NCBI RefSeq assembly: GCF_000966285.1
Contig: NZ_KQ031391.1
Span: 3,860,540 to 3,924,539 of the forward strand
Length of the DNA: 64,000 bases
From: Pseudofrankia sp. DC12
GTDB lineage: Bacteria > Actinomycetota > Actinomycetes > Frankiales > Frankiaceae
Direction of reading: 5' to 3'
This document shows positions 1 to 8,301 of the stretch, piece after piece (the first letter of the stretch is position 1; the number at the start of each line of letters is the position of its first letter). Position numbers and translations under genes: made by a program. The notes under the pieces are model-generated. The model searched no databases, had not been told where the DNA came from, and worked only from the letters and a program-made list of their open reading frames with translations.

Positions 1-31
1 AGCCGGGACGGACCCAGCCGCCGCGGAGCCA

Positions 32-319
32 GTGCCGCCGCACGGCTACAGCCACCACCGTGAGGACTACCTTGCCCGGCTGCGCCGGGTCGAGGGCCAG
101 GTCCGCGGGCTGCAGCGCATGGTGTCCGATGACAAGTACTGCATCGACATCCTGACCCAGGTCTCCGCCGTGACGCGGGCACTCCAGTCCGTCGCCCTCG
201 GCCTGCTGGAGGACCACCTGAGCCACTGTGTCGCGGACGCCGCCGCCGAGGGCGGCCCGGTCGCCGAGGCGAAGCTGCGCGAGGCGAGCGCCGCCATCGC
301 CCGCCTGGTCCGCTCCTGA
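32..319 (+). CDS. CsoR/RcnR/FrmR-family metal- or thiol-sensing repressor
   Basis: A 95-residue all-helical DUF156 protein of the usual family length. The family's metal-site residues are present: Cys37 (in DKYCIDIL), His62 and Cys66 (in EDHLSHC). This is the Cys-His-Cys arrangement that binds Cu(I) in CsoR. In the family, tetramers bind operator DNA and release it when copper, nickel or electrophiles occupy the site, usually controlling an adjacent transporter or chaperone. No such target lies downstream here, so it may be to the left of the window. The GTG at 32 is the first start visible, but the frame is open to the window edge, so the true start could be further left. The family is clear; the ligand is an inference. 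Confidence 0.9.
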   Translation: MPPHGYSHHREDYLARLRRVEGQVRGLQRMVSDDKYCIDILTQVSAVTRALQSVALGLLEDHLSHCVADAAAEGGPVAEAKLREASAAIARLVRS

Positions 320-373
320 CGGCCGGACTCCCGCACCGGTTCGCCGCCCGTTGATCGCCGTTTTGGCGCTCTG

Positions 374-532
374 CTGGACCCTGCTGGCCAATTCGGGAGA
401 GCCTCGGTGATCTAGAAGAGGCGCCCAGGCATACGCCGCATAACGGACGCCGGAGCGACCGCTCGCCCCCCTGATCAGCGGCCAGTCCCCCGGCCGAATC
501 GTAGCTGCGTGTAATTGGCCAGCAGGGTCCAG
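374..532. repeat. 20-bp perfect inverted repeat pair, 119 bp apart
   Basis: CTGGACCCTGCTGGCCAATT at 374-393 is repeated as its exact reverse complement at 513-532. The pair lies in the 285-bp gap between the CsoR-type gene and the TPR-like gene, which face each other. No convincing target duplication flanks it, and the arms are too far apart for a normal terminator. It could be a small MITE-like element or paired regulatory sites. Nothing else in the gap looks coding. Confidence 0.7.
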
Positions 533-604
533 GCGGCCCGCAAAACGGGTTCCCGCCGAGTCCGCCTGGCCGCCGAGTCCGCCGGCCCACCGGGCGCGCG
601 GGTG

Positions 605-1168
605 TCAGTCGCCGGCGGCGGCCAGGTAGTCCTCGGCGAACTCGTCGAGGTCGTCCAGGGGGTAGCCGAGGCTGGCGCGGACGCGGCGACGTCCGACCAG
701 CAGCAGGTCCAGGAGGAACTCCGGCACGTCGGCGTTCTCACAGCGGTGGTAGCCCATGGTGAACCAGGTGTGCGCGTCGGCCAGCAGGCCCTGCGCCTCC
801 AGCGACTCGGCGACCGCGGCGTAGAAGTCCGGGTCCTGGCTGCGGGCCGCCCTCAGCTGCTTGAGCAGGGTCGCGGCCTCGGCCAGCTCGCCGCGGCGCA
901 GCAGCGCGTCGTGCAGCCAGACTCGCGGGTCGATCGTCTGGGCGCCGCCGTCGGCGATGGCCTCCCGGTAGCAGCGGATCGCCGCGTCCCAGTCCCCGGC
1001 GAGCCCATGCTGCCCACCGGCGTCGACCAGCAGCGACGCTCTGTTGATCTCTTCGCCGTGCAGCCGCGACTGCCCGGCCAGCTCCTCGAACCGGATAGCC
1101 GCGGCATCGTGCCGCCCGTTCCCGGCCGCCTTGATCACGATGTCGTCAACGTCGTCCTCGGTGAGCAT
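605..1168 (-). CDS. TPR-like helical repeat protein
   Basis: A 187-residue soluble protein made of helix pairs resembling tetratricopeptide repeats. Alternating Ala/Leu-rich helices hold repeat-like cores (for example AGDWDAAIRCYREAI and RRGELAEAATLLKQL). There is no signal peptide, membrane segment or catalytic motif, so a scaffold or protein-protein adaptor role is the most that can be said. I chose the ATG at 1168; a TTG twelve codons upstream also opens the frame. It lies beyond the terminator of the upstream envelope genes and so is probably a separate unit. Function unknown. Confidence 0.7.
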   Translation of the reverse strand: MLTEDDVDDIVIKAAGNGRHDAAAIRFEELAGQSRLHGEEINRASLLVDAGGQHGLAGDWDAAIRCYREAIADGGAQTIDPRVWLHDALLRRGELAEAATLLKQLRAARSQDPDFYAAVAESLEAQGLLADAHTWFTMGYHRCENADVPEFLLDLLLVGRRRVRASLGYPLDDLDEFAEDYLAAAGD

Positions 1169-1496
1169 GCCCCATTCTCGCGACTGCTCCGATGCCCGCC
1201 GCAACCGGCTCCCCGGGGGCGCCTGGCCAGCTGGCGGCCGGTTACGGCGGGCTCACCCCTTCGGGCGCTGGCGCTCGTCGGCGGCTGGGCGGCCACGATG
1301 TCACAGCGGCCACGATGTCACAGCGGCCACAGCGCGGAGGCGACCTCGCTGCGGCAGCCTGAGAGACCTCGTTCGTAGGGCCGGGCGCGCCGCGCCGCCG
1401 CCGATTTGCCGTCCACACGAAAAAGGCGAGGGCTGGGGGAAGCGGGCCCGGGAGCCGGGCCCGGCCACCCCAGCCTTCGCTGGGAGCCAGGTGCGG
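1169..1496. other. Gene-free spacer with a short tandem repeat
   Basis: No convincing gene. Two adjacent copies of GGCCACGATGTCACAGC lie at 1291-1307 and 1308-1324, followed by a partial third. The rest holds the terminator described separately and presumably the promoter of the TPR-like gene. Confidence 0.6.
1420..1481 (-). terminator. Rho-independent terminator of the envelope module
   Basis: On the minus strand, just after the stop at 1497, GCGAAGGCTGGGG pairs with CCCCAGCCCTCGC (13 bp with one G-U). A second GC hairpin (GGGCCCGG arms) is nested in the loop. The stem is followed directly by five T residues (1424-1420), a textbook intrinsic terminator and unusual for such GC-rich DNA. Confidence 0.85.
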
Positions 1497-2576
1497 TTAC
1501 GAACGGCTGCTGCGGGCCATCTTGATGGTCTTCTCGAGCTGGTCGCGGTCGACCTCGGCCACCCGGCCGTTGGACGACACGGTCGGGATGTGGCCCCCGT
1601 TGAGGACGAGGTCCGTGGTGTGGCGCAGGCCCATGTCCTTCTGCTCGACGTCGAGGATGGCCTCCTCGACGCGGTACAGCTTCTCGATCTTGGCGACCCG
1701 CGCCTCGACCTGCGCTGCCACGACTCGCAGCCGGCGCTCGGCCCGGGCCAGCTTGCGCTCCAGCCGCCGGTCCCGCCACGTCGGCAGCGGGTCGTCGCGC
1801 TCCATCGGGTCGTGCAGGTAGAGCTCGACGACGACGGCGACCAGCGGGATGAGGCCCTGGAAAAGGATCAGCGCGAGCGACGCGTTGGCCGCGCTGCCCT
1901 GGAGCCGAACCATGACACCGGCGATCATCAGGATGAAGAAGATGATCGCGGTGAGCCACAGGGCGAGCGGCGAGGACTTCGAGTCGACCAGCTGCGGACG
2001 GACGTCCTGGTCGATGTTGAGCCGGCCATTGTCGGCTGCGTGCAGGAACTGCCGCTGGGCGCGGGCGAGGATCGAGCCCTTGATGGCGTGCGACAGCGCG
2101 AAGCCCGCGAAGAAGACCGCGATACCCAGCAGACCGCCCAGCCACCAGCTCACGGTGAACTGGCCGACGTCGTCCACGCTGGCATACGCGCTCGCGAAGA
2201 CATAGAAGTCCAGCGAGGCCAGCACGATGAGCACGGCGCTGCGCGCGGCCTTCCCCAGGTGCAGCTGGGGAATGCGCTCCTGCACGCCGACGCTGCGCCA
2301 CAGCCGAGCCTGCTCGACCTTGTGCCGCATCAGCTCGGTTTGGCGCTCGCGTCGCTCCGCTCGGGCGTCGATCTCGGTGCGAAGCTCGGCGATCTCCTCC
2401 TCGAGGGAGCGTGCGTCGGCCCGGGTCGCGGCCCGGATCTCCTGCACCTCGGCGTCCTCGAGGGTTTTCAGGACCTTGGGGCGCGTCTCGGCGCCCGCCA
2501 GGGCCACGTCGGCGTCCCCGACCCGGCGGATCAGCTGCTTGGCCAGTTTCCCTGGCTGGTTACCCCTGCGCAGCAC
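1497..2576 (-). CDS. Four-helix membrane protein with flanking coiled coils
   Basis: A 359-residue protein, family not recognised. Residues about 40-95 form a charged heptad-like helix (EEEIAELRTEIDARAERRER). Four hydrophobic segments follow: about 112-132, 142-166, 205-225 and 235-257. After them comes a second long charged helix (about 268-310, RRLERKLARAERRLRVV) and a polar tail. With four membrane passes, both charged regions should be cytoplasmic. It is the last gene of the minus-strand set with two lipoproteins and another four-helix protein, so it may be the membrane platform of one envelope complex. The GTG start at 2576 has only a weak ribosome site. Real gene; function unknown. Confidence 0.8.
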   Translation of the reverse strand: MLRRGNQPGKLAKQLIRRVGDADVALAGAETRPKVLKTLEDAEVQEIRAATRADARSLEEEIAELRTEIDARAERRERQTELMRHKVEQARLWRSVGVQERIPQLHLGKAARSAVLIVLASLDFYVFASAYASVDDVGQFTVSWWLGGLLGIAVFFAGFALSHAIKGSILARAQRQFLHAADNGRLNIDQDVRPQLVDSKSSPLALWLTAIIFFILMIAGVMVRLQGSAANASLALILFQGLIPLVAVVVELYLHDPMERDDPLPTWRDRRLERKLARAERRLRVVAAQVEARVAKIEKLYRVEEAILDVEQKDMGLRHTTDLVLNGGHIPTVSSNGRVAEVDRDQLEKTIKMARSSRS

Positions 2577-2705
2577 CTGGGTCTCGCTTTCCGTATCTCT
2601 TCGTTCCTGTTTCGGTGGTGTACAGGGCCACGGCGATTGTTCGTGGCCGGTGTGCTGGGCCGGCGGGGGGCATCGGCCTGGGTGGAGCCATCAGATCGGT
2701 CGCCG

Positions 2706-3296
2706 TCAGTCGATCGGGCGGGAGTAGCTGCCGGCGAGGAAGCAGAGCATCGCGAAGATCGCACCGATGATCGGCGCGATGATCGTCGCGTTGTTGTCGT
2801 CCTCGCCGCGGGCGAGCACCGCGACGATGACGAGCGCGGTCAGGCCGACACCCGCCGACACCGCGCCGATGATGAACCGGCGGTGGATGGTGTCCCGCGG
2901 GGGCAACTCGGAGAGGGCGTCGATCGGCGCGATCAGCCCGGCCCTCGCCCGGTTCCCGACCCGGCGCCGCACGTCGCGCAGCCGGAACGTGTTGCCGGAC
3001 AGGAAGAAGCCGATCGCCGTGACGAAGATCGAGCCGCTCACGGAGACCCGCACGGACGACTTGGGTGGCAGCGTGAGCCACAGGAAGCCGACGACGACCA
3101 GCATCGCGAGGACGCAGACGGAGATCACGGCTCCGGAGCGCATCAGCGCCGGGGCGTAGTGCTGGTCCCGGTGCTCGCTGAAGGAGCCGCCGGGGCGCTT
3201 CTTCGCCCGCGCCATCGTCTGCGTGGACGCGACGAAGGACTCCTGCGGAGCGGTCGTCACTTCCGTAGGTCGGGCGTTCTGATCGTAGATGCTCAT
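2706..3296 (-). CDS. Four-helix membrane protein, function unknown
   Basis: A 196-residue protein. A polar N-terminal stretch of about 48 residues precedes two transmembrane segments (about 53-75 and 83-100). A basic loop (RLRDVRRRVGNRAR) and two more segments (about 140-162 and 168-190) follow. The ATG is preceded by GGAGG seven bases away. It lies 129 bp upstream of the larger four-helix protein and 198 bp downstream of the lipoprotein pair, all on one strand with no obvious terminator between. I recognise no family; a structural or export role in the envelope with its neighbours is an inference. Confidence 0.8.
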   Translation of the reverse strand: MSIYDQNARPTEVTTAPQESFVASTQTMARAKKRPGGSFSEHRDQHYAPALMRSGAVISVCVLAMLVVVGFLWLTLPPKSSVRVSVSGSIFVTAIGFFLSGNTFRLRDVRRRVGNRARAGLIAPIDALSELPPRDTIHRRFIIGAVSAGVGLTALVIVAVLARGEDDNNATIIAPIIGAIFAMLCFLAGSYSRPID

Positions 3297-3494
3297 GCCG
3301 CTGCCTCCGGTCGATGACCCTCGGTGATGAGGCCGCCGGTGGCGCGAAGGTGGCGTGGCGTCGCGCCGACTTCTGGCTGGGTGGCCCTGATTGGTGCGCT
3401 TCCGGTGGTGACCGGGTTGATCCCGTTGACGGCAAGGCCGCGTGGCGTCACCCGGGTGGGCGACTCCACGCGGCGCACGGTGGCCGCGGCGCGG

Positions 3495-4298
3495 CTAGCT
3501 GCAGTCACTGCTCAGCCGCCGGCATAGCTCGCCGCGCAGATACCGGGAGAGGTTCTGCTGGGGAGGTGTCAGGTTCCCCTGGCTGACGTCGATGAAGCGG
3601 ATCTTCGCGTCCTTCACGGGGCTGATCTGCTGGGCGGCGAAGCAGCGGGACACCACGGCCTCGGCCACCTGTACGGAGGCCTGCTTGTTCTCGACGTTCA
3701 TGCAGTCCTGGTCGCCGCCGTTGCCGAGCAGGTCACTCCACACCAACACGGTGACGGAGCCGATCGTCACGCCGGGGACTGCTTTGACCGCCTGGATGTC
3801 GTCCGGAACGCCGCCGAGCAGGCTGGTTACGCTGCCGGTCTGGCTGATCGGTGTCTCCTGGACGTCGTTCGTGATCTGGGTCTGGAGCTCCACGGAGCCG
3901 GCGGCCCTGTCCTTGTTCTGGCGGTTGGAGTTGTTCCGCTTGACGAGGTAGGGCGTCGAGGCGGAGAAGCAGGAGAACGTCTTGAGCCCCGCGGTCGTCC
4001 CGCCGCTGGCGAGGAGCTTGACGTAGGCGCCGTCGGACAGGGCGTTGTCCAGGTAGGGCTTCAGCGCGGACGCGACCTGCTGCCCCGTGTCGGCCGAGTT
4101 GTTCGACAGGTCGAGGAGCACGAGCAGCAGAGGCGTGGCGTTCTTGCTCTTCGTCTTGGCCTGATAGAGCGAACAGTCGGCCTTCTTGCCCAGGACGCTG
4201 TTCATGTCGCAGCCGGCCAGCACGGGGACGAGGATCAGTACGCCGGCCAAGGCGAGCGCGAGGCGGCGGATCGGGCGCGCGGCGGTCAGGGTGCTCAC
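3495..4298 (-). CDS. Lipoprotein with a von Willebrand A-like fold (tentative)
   Basis: A 267-residue lipoprotein. The lipobox LAGC ends at Cys29 after an Arg-containing hydrophobic signal. The mature part reads like an alpha/beta domain. A hydrophobic strand ends in LLLVLLDLSNNSAD, similar to but not identical with the DxSxS metal site of VWA domains, and a second strand VTVLVWSDLLGNG follows. Several cysteines (40, 118, 204, 224, 258, 266 approximately) could form extracytoplasmic disulfides. The GTG start overlaps the stop of the OmpA-type gene by four bases (GTGA), so the two are translationally coupled and probably act together outside the membrane. The VWA call is weak; the lipoprotein call is firm. 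Confidence 0.75.
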   Translation of the reverse strand: MSTLTAARPIRRLALALAGVLILVPVLAGCDMNSVLGKKADCSLYQAKTKSKNATPLLLVLLDLSNNSADTGQQVASALKPYLDNALSDGAYVKLLASGGTTAGLKTFSCFSASTPYLVKRNNSNRQNKDRAAGSVELQTQITNDVQETPISQTGSVTSLLGGVPDDIQAVKAVPGVTIGSVTVLVWSDLLGNGGDQDCMNVENKQASVQVAEAVVSRCFAAQQISPVKDAKIRFIDVSQGNLTPPQQNLSRYLRGELCRRLSSDCS

Positions 4299-4810
4299 TT
4301 GAGGACGATCTCCACCTTGCGACGGGTCGAGTCGGGCACGCCAGCGGGCGCGCCGTCCGAGCCCTTCCCGATGGCCTGCAGGAGCGACGCCTTGACGCCG
4401 GCCCCGACGAGGATGGCCTTCACCGCGTCCGCGCGGCGCTGCGACAGGTCCTGGTTGTAGGAGTCCGTTCCGACACCGTCAGTGAAGCCGAGGACCTGGA
4501 CCGGGCCGTCGTGGGTCTGGATCGCCGGGACGATCTTCTCGATCTCGGCAGCCGCGTCAGGCACCAGCTTGTCGCTGCCGACGTCGAACAGGTAGTCGGA
4601 GTTGACCGACGACATCAGGCTCCCGTCGGGCAGCCTGATGAAGCGGTTCAGATCGGGCAGCTCGAACGGCGCGACGCTCGGCAGCGTCCGGCTGCCGGGC
4701 GCTGCCGGGGTGAATTTTGTATCGCCGCTGGTAGTGGTACACCCAGCCGCCACGACGGCGAGCGCGCAGGACGCGAGTACGGCTCCGGCGCGCATGCGAA
4801 CCATGGGCAT
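4295..4810 (-). CDS. OmpA/MotB-type peptidoglycan-binding lipoprotein
   Basis: A 171-residue lipoprotein. A short signal ends in VVAAGC (lipobox). A linker is followed by a C-terminal OmpA-like domain carrying the diaminopimelate-binding signature (GFTDGVGTDSYNQDLSQRRA, with the conserved Asp and Arg). In the family this domain grips peptidoglycan, so the protein should tether the membrane to the wall. ATG 4810 has GAGG six bases upstream; an ATG at 4804 or an upstream start at 4861 is possible. It is the first gene of the envelope set and is coupled by a 4-bp overlap to the next lipoprotein. OmpA domains in a monoderm actinobacterium are normally wall anchors rather than porins. Confidence 0.88.
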   Translation of the reverse strand: MPMVRMRAGAVLASCALAVVAAGCTTTSGDTKFTPAAPGSRTLPSVAPFELPDLNRFIRLPDGSLMSSVNSDYLFDVGSDKLVPDAAAEIEKIVPAIQTHDGPVQVLGFTDGVGTDSYNQDLSQRRADAVKAILVGAGVKASLLQAIGKGSDGAPAGVPDSTRRKVEIVLK

Positions 4811-5259
4811 GTGCCGCCTCGTGGGCGATTCATCCCCGGTGGTGTGGTTGGCGTGATACACAGACAGCCCCTAACGGCGAATGCGGGGCCAAACATAACG
4901 GGGCAAGCCGGGTGGACTGCGACCAGGCCGGTCCGTTGTTGCTCAAGTGGGACTTGTCCGTAGATTGTTGAGGTCCGCATAACGCTTCGTTACCAAGACG
5001 ATGCGCGACTTGTTGCCACTGGTCGCCACTGACGGCGATCGGAACCGGTGATGCCGACGCCGCCGAGTCGCCGCTTCGGTCCCGGGCGACTGTCCGGTGA
5101 GGGAGCGCCACGGTCCGCAGTACCTGCCTCGACCGCGCGCGTCCGGCCGGGCGCCGAGCGTGCGCGGCCTGGACGTGGATGCCCGGTGGGCCAGCCGGCC
5201 CACCGGGACCTTCGACCCTGGTGCGCCGCCGAGCACCCACCGCCGCGGCCGGGGCCGGA
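4811..5259. other. Spacer with the envelope-module promoter region
   Basis: Roughly 450 bp without a supported gene. It should hold the promoter for the minus-strand envelope genes, and it ends in the small hairpin after the methyltransferase. The stretch 4860-5010 is less GC-rich than its surroundings. I could not assign -35/-10 boxes with confidence. Confidence 0.5.
5182..5207 (-). terminator. Candidate terminator after the methyltransferase
   Basis: CCCGGTGGGCC at 5182-5192 pairs perfectly with GGCCCACCGGG at 5197-5207 around a four-base loop, about 50 bp beyond the methyltransferase stop. There is no T tract, so it is a candidate only. Confidence 0.45.
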
Positions 5260-6063
5260 TCAGTCCGGCCGGGCGGTCACGAAGATGGCAGTGGAAGGCA
5301 CGTAGTACCCGCGGACCGGTCCCCACTGGCCCCAGATCTCGGTGTTGTCCGCGGGCCACTCGGGCTCGACGACGTCGAGCAGCACCAGGCCGGCCGCGAC
5401 GATCTCGCGGACCCGGTCGCCCATCGTCCGGTGCGTCTCCACGTACGACGGCTGGCCGCCGCCATCGCGCTCCAGGTAGGCGCGCCGGTCGAAGTAGCTC
5501 TGGATGACGCGCAGCCCGGTCTCGTCCGGCTCGTCCGGCAGGCACCAGATCATCGGATGGTTCGTCGAGAACACCCACCGCCCGCCCGGGCGTAGCACCC
5601 GGGCGACCTCGCGCATCACCGCGCCGCTGTCGGCGACGAACGGCACCGCCCCGAACGCCGAGCAGGCCAGGTCCACCGACTCCGACGCGATCGGCAGGGC
5701 GGTCGCGTCCGCCTGGGCGAGCCCGACCTCGATCCCCGTCCGGCGCCCGAGCGCGGCGCCGTGCGCGAGCTGGCCTGCGGACAGGTCCACCCCGACGACC
5801 TGCGCGCCGCGCGCGGTCAGCCAGCGGGCGCACTGCGCCGCGCCGCAGCCGACCTCCAGCACCCGCTTGCCGTAGACGTCGCCCAGCAGCCGGGCGTCGG
5901 ACTCGCGCAGCCCCTCCGGGCACCAGCAGAAGTCGACGTCGCCGAGGAACGCCCCGTGCTCCTTCTGGTAGGCGGCTGCCTCGTCCTCCCAGTACCGCCG
6001 GCTCGCGGTCCTGGCCATCGTCTCGTCGACGTCCTCGTACCGGACGGACCCCGCCTCGCTCAT
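5260..6063 (-). CDS. Class I SAM-dependent methyltransferase
   Basis: A 267-residue cytosolic methyltransferase. The S-adenosylmethionine loop is clear at motif I (VLEVGCGAAQCARWL, about residues 69-83) with the acidic end of strand 2 in VVGVDLSAGQL. A motif-IV-like SVDLACSAFGAVPF follows, then the post-motif LRPGGRWVFSTNHP. The layout resembles UbiE/Methyltransf_11 enzymes acting on small molecules or lipids; the substrate is not readable. It sits 69 bp downstream of the Ser/Thr kinase gene on the same strand and may be cotranscribed with it. ATG 6063 gives the expected length. Confidence 0.85.
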   Translation of the reverse strand: MSEAGSVRYEDVDETMARTASRRYWEDEAAAYQKEHGAFLGDVDFCWCPEGLRESDARLLGDVYGKRVLEVGCGAAQCARWLTARGAQVVGVDLSAGQLAHGAALGRRTGIEVGLAQADATALPIASESVDLACSAFGAVPFVADSGAVMREVARVLRPGGRWVFSTNHPMIWCLPDEPDETGLRVIQSYFDRRAYLERDGGGQPSYVETHRTMGDRVREIVAAGLVLLDVVEPEWPADNTEIWGQWGPVRGYYVPSTAIFVTARPD

Positions 6064-6132
6064 CGTGCGTCCTCTACAGAAGGGGAACGGTCTTCCGCCC
6101 CCGAGCGGCGCCTCGGTGCCGCGGCGGCGCGG

Positions 6133-8100
6133 TCATCCTGGCATGACGGCGGCGCCGATGATGGCGCGGTCGTCGGCCACACTGACCGGGGAGTACACGA
6201 CGCCGTCGCCGCCCTCGGGGTCGAGCAGCCGGCCCCGGCGGCTCTCGCCGACCAGCCGGGCCCTGCCTTCCAGCGAGCCGACCCGCACCTCGTGCCCGGC
6301 CGGCCCGAACGGCCCCGTCCCGGACAGCCCGGAACCGGTCGCCACCGGGGTCGCGTACACGCGGACGACGGCACCGGGAACGCTCGTCCAGCGCAGCACG
6401 GTGCCGGCCGGGGTCCGCTGGCTCTCCAGGTCGGTGACGGCACGCGGGCGGGGGACCGCGGTGGCGGCCACCTCGGCGCCCTCCGCCGGGTCGAGCGCGA
6501 GGGTGCCGTGGACGGCCGGCGCCACCCAGACCCGGTAGCGGTAGGTCGCCCCAGGCTGGACGTCGTGGTCGAGGTACTGACCGCCGGTGCCGCGGAAGCG
6601 GCGCATCGCCCCCTGGAACGACGACGAGGTGTCGAAGACCCGCTCGATGACGACCTCGTTCTGCCCGGGCATCGGCCGCCAGGACAGCGCGATCGCGTCA
6701 CCGAGCAGGTCGGCGCGCAGTCCGTGGATCCGGGGCGACATGGTCCGCGGCGTGGTGCCGACCGGCGGCGAGGCGGCGGGCGAGTCCGGCCCGACCGTCA
6801 TGGTGTGGCCGGCCGGGTCGCGCAGCACGGCGACGACCTCGTGCCGGAACGGCACACCCTTGGGCACGCCGGCGTCGACTAGCCCGGTGACACCGGTCGT
6901 GCCGAGGCCCCGGGCGCGCCAGCCGTTCGGCGCGGCCGGGTCGGCGACCAGCCGGAACACCCGGTAGACGACGCCGGGGGTCGGCGACGGCTCCCAGGTG
7001 AGCGCGATCGCGCCGTCCTCCTCGGTCGCGGTGAGCTCGCGCGGCGGTGCCGGGCGTCCTCCCGCCACGGCCGGCGGTGCCGACCGGGCCGGGGCCAGCG
7101 CCGGCGGCGCGGAGCTCGCCGGGACGTCCTGCGGACGGGTCGTTCCCGCGGGCGCTCTGCCGGCGTCACGCTGGCCGGGGTCCGAACCGGGCTCGGCTGG
7201 GTCGCTGCGGGTGCGGCGCGGGGCGGACGCGGTCGCCTCCGGGTCGAGGAACGCGCTGTCGATCGAGCGGATGCTGTCGATGAAGATCCGGCGCGCGACG
7301 GCGACCCGCATCCGGGCCGCCGGGTCCTTCTCCAGCAGGCCGATCAGAGCATCTGCGATCGGGCCGGCCTGCCGCGGGTAGGCGACCGGGGCGAGCACGA
7401 TCGCCGCGAGCATCGCGCTGAAACTGTCCCGCGCGAACGGCGCCTGTCCTTCTACCGCGAAGTAAAGAGTTCCGCCGAGGCTGAAGAGATCGGATTCCAG
7501 CGTGGCCGGCAGACTGTTCAACCGTTCCGGGGCCATGTAAAGCGGAGTTCCGATCACACCGGTCACGGTCAGCGTCGGATCCCCGTCGCCGGTGGCGATG
7601 CCGAAGTCGGTGAGCACGATCCTGCCGTCGTTCGCCATCAGCACGTTCGACGGTTTGACGTCCCGGTGGATGATGCCGAACTCGGCCGCGGCGGCCAGCG
7701 CGTCGACCATCGCCAGCCCGACCCGGGCCGCCTCGGCCGGCGGCAGCGGCCCGTCCTGGCGCACGACGTCGAACAACGACCGTGACGGCACCAGCTCCAT
7801 CACGATCCAGGGCAGACCGGCCTCGAGGACGACGTCGAGGATGGTCACCACGTTCGGGTGCGCGCGCAGCTTGGTCGCGTGCCGGGCCTCGCGCAGCGCG
7901 CGCTCGACCCGGTCGGCCCGCTCCTCGTCGGGAACGCCGCCGGCGAACTCGATCTCCTTGAGCGCGACCTCGGCGTCGAGTAACTGGTCGAAGGCGCGCC
8001 AGACGGTGCCCATCGCGCCCGCGCCCAACGGCGCGAGCAGCCGGTAGCGACCTGCCACCACTCGGTTTGGCCCGGCTGTCACGTCACCCCCACCCAACAT
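6133..8100 (-). CDS. Ser/Thr protein kinase with fibronectin III-like repeats
   Basis: An N-terminal bacterial PknB-type kinase domain spans about residues 16-285. It has the glycine loop LGAGAMGTVW, catalytic Lys48, HRDVKPSN (Asp147) and DFG at 165-167, so it should be active. A Pro/Ala-rich linker (about 290-350) leads to three fibronectin III-like modules, recognisable by strands such as ELTATEEDGAIALTWEPS, HGLRADLLGDAIALSWRP and AVTDLESQRTPAGTVLRW. No transmembrane helix separates the parts, unlike PASTA-type PknB, so the modules should be cytoplasmic. The start is uncertain: ATG 8100 is given, but GTG 8082 follows a GGGGG stretch and may be the real one. Confidence 0.9.
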   Translation of the reverse strand: MLGGGDVTAGPNRVVAGRYRLLAPLGAGAMGTVWRAFDQLLDAEVALKEIEFAGGVPDEERADRVERALREARHATKLRAHPNVVTILDVVLEAGLPWIVMELVPSRSLFDVVRQDGPLPPAEAARVGLAMVDALAAAAEFGIIHRDVKPSNVLMANDGRIVLTDFGIATGDGDPTLTVTGVIGTPLYMAPERLNSLPATLESDLFSLGGTLYFAVEGQAPFARDSFSAMLAAIVLAPVAYPRQAGPIADALIGLLEKDPAARMRVAVARRIFIDSIRSIDSAFLDPEATASAPRRTRSDPAEPGSDPGQRDAGRAPAGTTRPQDVPASSAPPALAPARSAPPAVAGGRPAPPRELTATEEDGAIALTWEPSPTPGVVYRVFRLVADPAAPNGWRARGLGTTGVTGLVDAGVPKGVPFRHEVVAVLRDPAGHTMTVGPDSPAASPPVGTTPRTMSPRIHGLRADLLGDAIALSWRPMPGQNEVVIERVFDTSSSFQGAMRRFRGTGGQYLDHDVQPGATYRYRVWVAPAVHGTLALDPAEGAEVAATAVPRPRAVTDLESQRTPAGTVLRWTSVPGAVVRVYATPVATGSGLSGTGPFGPAGHEVRVGSLEGRARLVGESRRGRLLDPEGGDGVVYSPVSVADDRAIIGAAVMPG

Positions 8101-8301
8101 GCGGGACGCGCGCCGCCGTCGTCCGGATGGTTGAGCATTTCGGCTCTTCCCCGACCTTGGCGGGAGTTCCCGCGGCCATTTCATCATCCCGGACGGCAAT
8201 CCGGAGCGGGACCCCGAACAGCTTCTCGCGCGCACCTCGCCGGGTCGTCAGCACCCGGTGTAATGGCTGGCCGGCCGGGCGGGATTCGGACCCCTAAGCG
8301 G

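Noticed and set aside
1044-3317. A very long plus-strand open frame over the minus-strand membrane genes
   Set aside because: It lies antisense to several genes with clear features, has Arg/Pro/Gly-rich shadow composition and no conserved motif. Long antisense frames are expected in GC-rich DNA.
8236-8300. A GGATTCGGACCCC-like string resembling a tRNA T-arm
   Set aside because: The rest of a tRNA (acceptor stem, anticodon arm) cannot be built around it; no tRNA gene was found anywhere in the window.
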